From positions 1 through 10,918 of the forward strand of contig UQFW01000051.1 in assembly GCA_900540405.1 (NCBI GenBank): a stretch of DNA of 10,918 nucleotides. The letters are read 5' to 3'. The DNA comes from Candidatus Avelusimicrobium faecicola (GTDB lineage: Bacteria > Elusimicrobiota > Elusimicrobia > Elusimicrobiales > Elusimicrobiaceae). A model generated the notes under the pieces. It did not search any database. It worked only from the letters and a program-made list of their open reading frames with translations, and was not told the DNA's origin. The translations under genes and the position numbers were made by a program. The stretch's first letter is position 1; each line of letters starts with the position of its first letter. Shown here one piece after another: positions 1 to 4,012 of this stretch.

Positions 1-48
1 TTGGAATTTGCTGATGATGTCTTTTCTGTCTTGCATGGAAAGTACCAT
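1..48 (-). CDS. rpsO: probable 30S ribosomal protein S15, N-terminal 16 codons (partial)
   Basis: The minus strand opens with ATG at 48 and stays open to the window edge, giving MVLSMQDRKDIISKFQ. This aligns without gaps to the start of bacterial S15 proteins such as the Bacillus form, which begin M-A-[IL]-T and continue with a charged helix ending [LI]-[IV]-x-x-F. S15 binds 16S rRNA and nucleates the 30S platform. A second in-frame ATG at 36 is possible, but the 48 start gives the family's usual N-terminus. Neither start has a clear Shine-Dalgarno within 15 bases. The long leader and strong promoter upstream fit an autoregulated ribosomal protein gene. The call rests on only 16 residues, so it is tentative. 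Confidence 0.5.
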   Translation of the reverse strand, partial: MVLSMQDRKDIISKFQ

Positions 49-159
49 TTTTTTGTACACTTAGGCCGTTTGCTGCACAACCAAGCACTCTTTATCCGAA
101 GGAGTACCGAGCCGGAGTAAGGGCCTTCTCCTATTTTTAATTTATACTTACTAAAGTAC
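49..159 (-). promoter_or_regulatory. structured 5' leader of the putative rpsO
   Basis: About 110 untranslated bases separate the predicted transcription start (near 159) from the ATG at 48. On the minus strand a two-part hairpin can form just before the start codon: bases 81-85 pair with 60-64 and bases 77-80 with 70-73, closing on a short loop. A purine-rich GGAGAAGG lies farther upstream at 124-131. S15 represses its own mRNA through leader structures in several bacterial groups, so this is a reasonable candidate for such an element. I do not recognise a specific described fold. Confidence 0.35.
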
Positions 160-165
160 AGTTTA

Positions 166-177
166 ATTATAGCAAAT
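166..177 (-). promoter_or_regulatory. extended -10 promoter for putative rpsO
   Basis: Read on the minus strand, the bases are TTTGCTATAAT, a TGn-extended consensus -10 (TATAAT at 171-166). A weak -35, TTCCCA, lies 17 bases upstream at 194-189. The same TTTGCTAYAAT string precedes both DUF805 genes. Here it sits about 118 bases before the ATG, so this transcript has a leader while theirs do not. Confidence 0.6.
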
Positions 178-192
178 TGATTTGTATTTGGG

Positions 193-256
193 AAACCCTA
201 TAACAGGTTTTCTTTGGGGGCGGGGCCGTATTCGTTGGGTAAAGGGGAGCCTTCTT
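193..256 (-). repeat. near-identical 64-bp block, copy 1 of 2 (3' end of DUF805 copy A)
   Basis: Bases 193-256 and 687-750 match at 63 of 64 positions by eye (mismatch at 205 versus 699). The block covers the last roughly 19 codons, the TAG stop and five bases beyond it. Identity drops abruptly upstream, where the two genes differ at many positions. Confidence 0.8.
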
Positions 257-620
257 GCCCCATTAACTGCTGGTAGTAAAACTGCCAGTTGCTACCTTTC
301 CAATAATTAAAAGTGCGCCGCAGTGTAGCAAATCCACTATACCCCAAATCGTGCCCGCGGCGTACCTGCAGGGTCCACGACCCCACAAACATTACGGCAC
401 ACACGCTGTACAGGGCAACTTGGTATTCATTTATCAACGCCAACGCCTGCTCCAACTTATGGGGTGGCAAGAACAGCATAATGATAATAGCAGTAAAAGC
501 CGCAAACGCCGGGGCCCGGTGGCTGTAAACGTATTCTTTACGGCTGGCGCGGCCGAACGGACACCAAAAGAGAACCAGGCTTTTAACTGCGTATTTTATA
601 CCATCTAAAATGAGTTCCAT
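198..620 (-). CDS. DUF805-type small membrane protein, copy A
   Basis: This 140-residue protein has the two DUF805 (YhaH-like) hallmarks: an N-terminal FGRASRKEY motif at about residues 22-30 and a later VRRGHDLGYSGFATL motif at about 86-100. Hydrophobic stretches near residues 8-20, 36-53 and 66-85 suggest a multi-pass inner-membrane protein. The biochemical role of this family is not established. A longer reading to 683 exists, but ATG 620 gives a length matching the neighbouring paralogue (139 residues) and lies 6 bases after a TACAAT -10 element, so I chose it. The C-terminus is a proline-rich polar tail (EGSPLPNEYGPAPKEN) shared with copy B. The gene is followed 27 bases later by the rpsO promoter on the same strand. 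Confidence 0.8.
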   Translation of the reverse strand: MELILDGIKYAVKSLVLFWCPFGRASRKEYVYSHRAPAFAAFTAIIIMLFLPPHKLEQALALINEYQVALYSVCAVMFVGSWTLQVRRGHDLGYSGFATLRRTFNYWKGSNWQFYYQQLMGQEGSPLPNEYGPAPKENLL

Positions 621-626
621 AACATT

Positions 627-637
627 ATTGTAGCAAA
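627..637 (-). promoter_or_regulatory. extended -10, predicted leaderless promoter of DUF805 copy A
   Basis: The minus strand reads TTTGCTACAAT, with the hexamer at 632-627 and then six bases to the ATG at 620. Transcription would begin at or within a base or two of the A of the start codon. No Shine-Dalgarno is present. Confidence 0.5.
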
Positions 638-686
638 ATAAACCGTCAAACACAGAAAAGCCGCAACCCATTATCCGGGCCATGAA

Positions 687-750
687 AAACCCTATAACTG
701 GTTTTCTTTGGGGGCGGGGCCGTATTCGTTGGGTAAAGGGGAGCCTTCTT
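687..750 (-). repeat. near-identical 64-bp block, copy 2 of 2 (3' end of DUF805 copy B)
   Basis: Partner of the block at 193-256, identical except for one base. It includes the stop codon and a few bases after it. Confidence 0.8.
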
Positions 751-1111
751 CCTTAAATAACCGGCGGTTAAACTGCCAGCCTTTGAACATCATACATTCG
801 GACGAGTGCCACAGCGTAGCAAACCAACCATACCCCAAATCATGCCCGCGGCGCACCAATACGCTATACGAAGCTACCACCACCCACACACAGCCGCCCA
901 CCAACACCCAGGTATAATTATTTGACAAAGTATCCCACAGGGCCGGGTTGCGGGCAGGCAAATACTTAAACGCCCCTACCACCAGCACCGCCAACGCAAG
1001 CGTGGTATTATTGTAATAAGTATATTCTTTACGGCCGGCGCGGCCGAACGGATAAAAACACAAAAGCAGGCATTTGAGCGTGTAAAAAATGATATTTGCT
1101 ATAAATTGCAT
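692..1111 (-). CDS. DUF805-type small membrane protein, copy B
   Basis: This 139-residue paralogue of the adjacent copy A carries the same ordered motifs: FGRAGRKEY near residues 22-30, three hydrophobic stretches, VRRGHDLGYGWFATL near 86-100, and the C-terminal tail EGSPLPNEYGPAPKEN. The middle of the protein (hydrophobic segments and the loop between them) has diverged much more than these motifs. It is probably an inner-membrane protein of unknown function. The start at 1111 is supported by a TGCTATAAT extended -10 ending 7 bases upstream and by the length match with copy A. The gap to copy A's start is 71 bases and contains copy A's own promoter, so the two are tandem, separately promoted genes rather than a tight operon. 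Confidence 0.82.
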   Translation of the reverse strand: MQFIANIIFYTLKCLLLCFYPFGRAGRKEYTYYNNTTLALAVLVVGAFKYLPARNPALWDTLSNNYTWVLVGGCVWVVVASYSVLVRRGHDLGYGWFATLWHSSECMMFKGWQFNRRLFKEEGSPLPNEYGPAPKENQL

Positions 1112-1118
1112 AGTTTTA

Positions 1119-1129
1119 ATTATAGCAAA
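1119..1129 (-). promoter_or_regulatory. extended -10, predicted leaderless promoter of DUF805 copy B
   Basis: The minus strand reads TTTGCTATAAT, with the hexamer at 1124-1119 and seven bases to the ATG at 1111. No recognisable -35 or ribosome binding site is present. The TGn extension may compensate for the missing -35. Confidence 0.55.
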
Positions 1130-1152
1130 AACAAGCGGATTTTATTGATAAT

Positions 1153-1308
1153 TTATAGGGAAAGCCCCAAGTGGAGCGCGGCAAATTTGTCCACATTTTC
1201 CAACTCTAAATCCGCCAAGGTATGAAAATCACTAAACTCTTGGCTAATCCAAGCAAATTCTTTGCCGAGTTTATCATCTAAAACGGTTTGACGGATTTGC
1301 GTTTTCAT
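1153..1308 (-). CDS. 51-residue hypothetical protein
   Basis: The minus-strand ATG at 1308 opens a 51-codon frame ending in TAA at 1153, too short to be caught by ordinary length cut-offs. The product begins MKTQIRQTVLDDKLG and ends KFAALHLGLSL. It is soluble-looking and acidic in the middle (DLELENVDKF), with no signal peptide, membrane span, cysteine pair or domain I recognise. Support for coding comes from a purine-rich ribosome binding site (GGGGGAAAG about 5-12 bases before the ATG) and a possible TACAAT -10 at 1349-1344, giving a leader of about 30 bases. It lies upstream of DUF805 copy B on the same strand but has its own promoter signals. It could be a remnant of a larger gene, although start, stop and RBS look intact. 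Confidence 0.55.
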   Translation of the reverse strand: MKTQIRQTVLDDKLGKEFAWISQEFSDFHTLADLELENVDKFAALHLGLSL

Positions 1309-1465
1309 AGGCTTTCCCCCTTTTGTAAATGTTGTTATATTTTATTGTAATAAGTCCGGGGCGGCTTCTCCAGGGCCGTTAGACCCAATTTTTACCTTTT
1401 TTAGACCTAACCTTTTTTCCGCCGGGGGCCCACGCTTTTTATAGGCCCAAAAGAACCAAGTTTTG

Positions 1466-1471
1466 TATACT
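1466..1471 (+). promoter_or_regulatory. -10 element of hydE, predicted leaderless
   Basis: TATACT ends 8 bases before the ATG at 1480, placing the expected start point at about 1478-1480. There is no Shine-Dalgarno between them and no convincing -35. An alternative TTG start at 1474 would lie upstream of the predicted transcript start, which argues for ATG 1480. Confidence 0.45.
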
Positions 1472-1479
1472 GTTTGTAT

Positions 1480-2544
1480 ATGAGCGCTTTGGAAAAACTG
1501 ATTACGCAAGCCGAACAAACCCACCGCCTGACCCGGGAAGAATTAATCACCTTACTGACAGACCCGCAGGCGGATACGCTTTTATTTGAGGCGGCGGACC
1601 GCGTACGCAAAGCCAACGTGGGGGACGGAGTTTATCTGCGCGGGCTGATAGAATTTTCCAACTATTGCAAAAACAACTGCTGTTATTGCGGTATCCGGCG
1701 CGATAACTCCCACGCGGAGCGCTACCGCTTAACCCCGCAGGAAATTTTACAAACGGCCCGCCTGGCCCAAACCCTGGGCTACAAAACCGTCGTGCTTCAA
1801 TCCGGCGAAGACCCTTGGTTTACGGCGGACAAAATGTGCGAAATAATCCGCCAAATCAAACAATTAGGGCTGGTAATTACGTTAAGCATTGGCGAAAAAA
1901 CGCGCGAAGAATACGCCGCCTACCGCCAAGCCGGGGCCCAGCGCTATTTACTGCGCATAGAAACCACCGACGTAAATTTATATGAAAAACTGGACCCCGG
2001 TATGCGTTGGCACCAACGCGCGAAGTGCCTGCAAGACTTAAAAGAATTAGGCTACGAGGTCGGCTCCGGCTCTTTAGTGGGTTTACCGGGGCAAACGGCG
2101 GAAAGTTTAGCGGATGATTTATTATTTTTTAAGCAAATCCCGGTGGATATGGCGGGAATCGGGCCGTTTATCCCCCACCCGCAAACGCCGCTAAAGGGCG
2201 AATCCACCGCCGGGCATTTTACCTTATCCCTAAAAATGATGGCCCTTATGCGCCTTATTTTGCCGGACATCAACATCCCTGCCACAACCGCCATGGAAAC
2301 CCTGCACCCGCAAGGGCGTATCATCGCCCTGCAAAGCGGGGCCAATGTGGTTATGCCCAACGTGACGGACGTCTGCTGGCGCAAGCGCTATGCGTTATAC
2401 CCGGGTAAGATTTGCCTGGGAGAAGACGCCACCCAATGCCGCGGGTGCATAGAGGGCAAAATAAACGCTATCGGGCGGCATATTGCCCACGCGCCCGGCT
2501 TTCATGGGGAATACCTCCAAATGCAAAAAAAATCCGCCCGTTAG
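1480..2544 (+). CDS. hydE: [FeFe]-hydrogenase maturase HydE (radical SAM)
   Basis: This 354-residue protein is a radical S-adenosylmethionine enzyme. The cluster-binding motif is the HydE/BioB-type CX3CX2C, with Cys63, Cys67 and Cys70 inside NYCKNNCCYCGIRRDN. Further HydE signatures are RGLIEFSN just before it, RIETTDVNLYEKLDPGM, GSLVGLPGQT, GIGPFIPHPQTPL, PATTAMETL and GANVVMPNVTDV. A C-terminal CX7CX2C (CLGEDATQCRGC) matches the optional second Fe-S site of Thermotoga HydE. HydE works with HydF and HydG in assembling the diiron H-cluster subsite. Neither partner nor a hydrogenase is in this window. The related methylornithine synthase PylB is a less likely alternative. The final codons and the TAG stop lie inside a terminator hairpin shared with the convergent gene. 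Confidence 0.9.
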   Translation: MSALEKLITQAEQTHRLTREELITLLTDPQADTLLFEAADRVRKANVGDGVYLRGLIEFSNYCKNNCCYCGIRRDNSHAERYRLTPQEILQTARLAQTLGYKTVVLQSGEDPWFTADKMCEIIRQIKQLGLVITLSIGEKTREEYAAYRQAGAQRYLLRIETTDVNLYEKLDPGMRWHQRAKCLQDLKELGYEVGSGSLVGLPGQTAESLADDLLFFKQIPVDMAGIGPFIPHPQTPLKGESTAGHFTLSLKMMALMRLILPDINIPATTAMETLHPQGRIIALQSGANVVMPNVTDVCWRKRYALYPGKICLGEDATQCRGCIEGKINAIGRHIAHAPGFHGEYLQMQKKSAR

Positions 2545-2556
2545 CAGGCGGATTTT
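2529..2556. terminator. bidirectional terminator overlapping the hydE stop codon
   Basis: A perfect 10-bp stem (2529-2538 with 2547-2556) encloses the 8-base loop CGTTAGCA. The hydE TAG stop (2542-2544) lies in the loop. Read on the minus strand, the hairpin is followed by an eight-T run, so it is strongest for the convergent gene at 2578-3105. On the plus strand the T-run is only four bases. Confidence 0.8.
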
Positions 2557-2577
2557 AAGGGCGTTTTCCATAACAAA

Positions 2578-3105
2578 TTACCAATCTTTATAGGCCGCTA
2601 ATAAATACATCAGCCGCTCTTTACTCCGGGATTTTTCCACCAATATTTGCCGTTTGGCCGGGTTTATAATGCACAAGCCTTGGCCGCAGGTATTAAACAA
2701 ATACATCCGCGGGCATTGTTTGCCGTTGCAATTAAGGTATTCACTGCGGCCAATCGGCACAATATCTTTTTGGTAGGCGGTGGCAATTTCTTCCTCTAAA
2801 AACGCCTGGTCAATCGCATTGGCAAAGGCTTTGGCATATGGGCACCCGCGCAGGGAAAGCGTAAAAACGTGCTTTTTGGGCCCTTGCAAATATTGGCTAA
2901 ATTCGCTGTTGTTTTCAATAGAGTCATACACTTCCTGGGGAATATTTTTTACTTTTCCGCCCCCCAGCAACGCCCCTTTCAAGTCCCCCTTGGCAAGTGC
3001 CGGGTTTTCAACCGGTACTTTATCCGGGAATAACATAAACAGCCCGGCCGTCAGCACGCATAAAAACAGGAAATACGCCATAAAAGAAGCGCCTTTATGA
3101 TTCAT
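2578..3105 (-). CDS. membrane-anchored Cys-rich protein, possible thioredoxin-like fold (copy 1)
   Basis: This 175-residue protein starts MNHKGASFMAYF. One hydrophobic span (about residues 5-26) should anchor it with the rest outside the cytoplasm. A linker follows, then a domain with five cysteines: Cys88 in GCPYAKAF, Cys126 and Cys131 in CNGKQCP, and Cys140 and Cys145 in TCGQGLCIINP. The strand-CPxx-helix order, and a CP before a later strand, suggest a thioredoxin-like fold in which the usual second active-site cysteine is alanine. That is inference, and I do not recognise a named family. Upstream reading extends to 3120, but GGTGAGG at 3118-3112, six bases before ATG 3105, decides the start. 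The downstream paralogue at 3224-3844 keeps all five cysteines. The N-terminus vaguely resembles prepilin-type leaders (KG then hydrophobic) but lacks the usual Glu5. Confidence 0.75.
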   Translation of the reverse strand: MNHKGASFMAYFLFLCVLTAGLFMLFPDKVPVENPALAKGDLKGALLGGGKVKNIPQEVYDSIENNSEFSQYLQGPKKHVFTLSLRGCPYAKAFANAIDQAFLEEEIATAYQKDIVPIGRSEYLNCNGKQCPRMYLFNTCGQGLCIINPAKRQILVEKSRSKERLMYLLAAYKDW

Positions 3106-3111
3106 AAAAAA

Positions 3112-3139
3112 CCTCACCATTTAATATGCGTATATTTTA
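3112..3139 (-). promoter_or_regulatory. promoter, palindrome and RBS of Cys-rich copy 1
   Basis: Reading down the minus strand: TGCTAAAAT extended -10 (hexamer 3139-3134), then the near-palindrome AATATACGCATATT across the predicted start point, then the GGTGAGG Shine-Dalgarno (3118-3112). Nineteen bases (3121-3139) recur exactly at 3858-3876 before copy 2, so the control region was duplicated or conserved along with the gene. Confidence 0.6.
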
Positions 3140-3170
3140 GCACAAAAACGCTTTTTATCCACGCACAATA

Positions 3171-3200
3171 AAAAACCCGCCCGGTAGCAGGCGGATTTTT
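3171..3200 (-). terminator. terminator after Cys-rich copy 2
   Basis: Arms at 3171-3181 and 3190-3200 form a GC-rich stem with the loop CGGTAGCA on the plus strand, followed on the minus strand by a run of Ts. It closely copies the hairpin at 2529-2556, differing by one base in the loop, which fits duplication of a whole promoter-gene-terminator unit. Confidence 0.75.
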
Positions 3201-3223
3201 TAACTCCTTTCAAAACACACAAT

Positions 3224-3844
3224 TTACCAGTTTTTATAGTGCTTTAGTAAGGGGATAATGCCCGAGCTTCGCTGGGAATTATCCACTACTATTTGGCGTT
3301 GTGCCGGGTTAATAATACATATCCCTTCGCCGCACGTTTCAAGTAAATAGGATTTAGGGCACTCGGCGCCCCCCTTACACCTTATCATTTCGGAGTGGCC
3401 CACCCGGATAATATCCTTGTGGTACACGGAGGCAATTTCCGGGTCCGAAAATGCCGCGTTTAACGCTTTGGTAAAGGCTCTGGCGTACGGGCAACCGCTC
3501 GGCAAAACCGCAAAAACGCGCTTTTGGGACCCGCGCAAATATTGGCTGTAATCCGAGTTCAGCGCCATAGAATCATACACGCTCTGCGGGATTTCTTTTA
3601 CCTGCACCTCCCTAAATAGCGCGGAATCGGCTATATCGGCCCCCAACATTTCCTGTTGGAATTTGGATACCATCGCGTTTTGTGCTTCCGGGGGCAACAT
3701 GCCTTTGGTTAGCGGCAAGCCGCCCTTCCCCAGGTCCGTCGGAATAGCAAGCGGTGCTTTATCCGGGAACAATATAAAAAGCCCGGCCGTCAGCACGCAT
3801 ACCAGCAGTAAATATGCCATAAAAGAAGCACCTTTATTATTCAT
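3224..3844 (-). CDS. membrane-anchored Cys-rich protein, possible thioredoxin-like fold (copy 2)
   Basis: This 206-residue paralogue of copy 1 begins MNNKGASFMAYLL, with a hydrophobic anchor at about residues 8-26 and an extracytoplasmic remainder. A linker about 30 residues longer than in copy 1 (Gly/Pro/Gln-rich, residues 30-85) precedes the conserved domain. The five cysteines are kept: Cys118 in GCPYARAF, Cys156 and Cys162 in CKGGAECP, and Cys171 and Cys176 in TCGEGICIINP. The endings also match (HYKNW versus AYKDW). The frame extends up to 3898, but GTGAGG at 3855-3850, five bases before ATG 3844, sets the start. A disulfide or metal-binding role outside the cytoplasm is plausible from cysteine conservation but unproven. 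It has its own promoter and terminator, so it is not cotranscribed by necessity with copy 1. Confidence 0.75.
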   Translation of the reverse strand: MNNKGASFMAYLLLVCVLTAGLFILFPDKAPLAIPTDLGKGGLPLTKGMLPPEAQNAMVSKFQQEMLGADIADSALFREVQVKEIPQSVYDSMALNSDYSQYLRGSQKRVFAVLPSGCPYARAFTKALNAAFSDPEIASVYHKDIIRVGHSEMIRCKGGAECPKSYLLETCGEGICIINPAQRQIVVDNSQRSSGIIPLLKHYKNW

Positions 3845-3849
3845 AAAAA

Positions 3850-3876
3850 CCTCACAATTAATATGCGTATATTTTA
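3850..3876 (-). promoter_or_regulatory. promoter, palindrome and RBS of Cys-rich copy 2
   Basis: The -10 TAAAAT (3876-3871), the palindromic AATATACGCATATT and GTGAGG (3855-3850) occur in the same order and spacing as before copy 1. The 19-base core is identical. Confidence 0.6.
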
Positions 3877-3950
3877 CTAAAAAAGCCCCGTTTGTCAACG
3901 CATAAATAAAAAAATCCGTAAATTTGCTTTATTTTCTATCAGAAATGTAT

Positions 3951-4005
3951 TACAATATAAAAAATTCGCGCGGGATTTATGCCCGGGCAACACTACTAAC
4001 TGGAG
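3951..4005 (+). promoter_or_regulatory. ppdK promoter, leader and RBS
   Basis: TACAAT at 3951-3956 is a good -10, predicting a start near 3963 and a leader of about 50 bases. GGAG at 4002-4005 sits seven bases before ATG 4013 and fixes that start. The leader can form a small GC hairpin (3971-3974 with 3982-3985). It also contains a six-codon frame, MPGQHY, from ATG 3979 to TAA 3999. Confidence 0.55.
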
Positions 4006-4012
4006 ATGTAGC

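Noticed and set aside
1474..1479. TTG 1474 as the hydE start
   Set aside because: It adds only two residues, has no Shine-Dalgarno and lies before the predicted transcription start. ATG 1480 fits better.
2578..3844. Calling the Cys-rich pair type IV pilins
   Set aside because: The N-termini have a KG followed by a hydrophobic stretch but lack the conserved Glu5 and FTLIE-like motif, and the C-terminal domain is cysteine-patterned rather than pilin-like.
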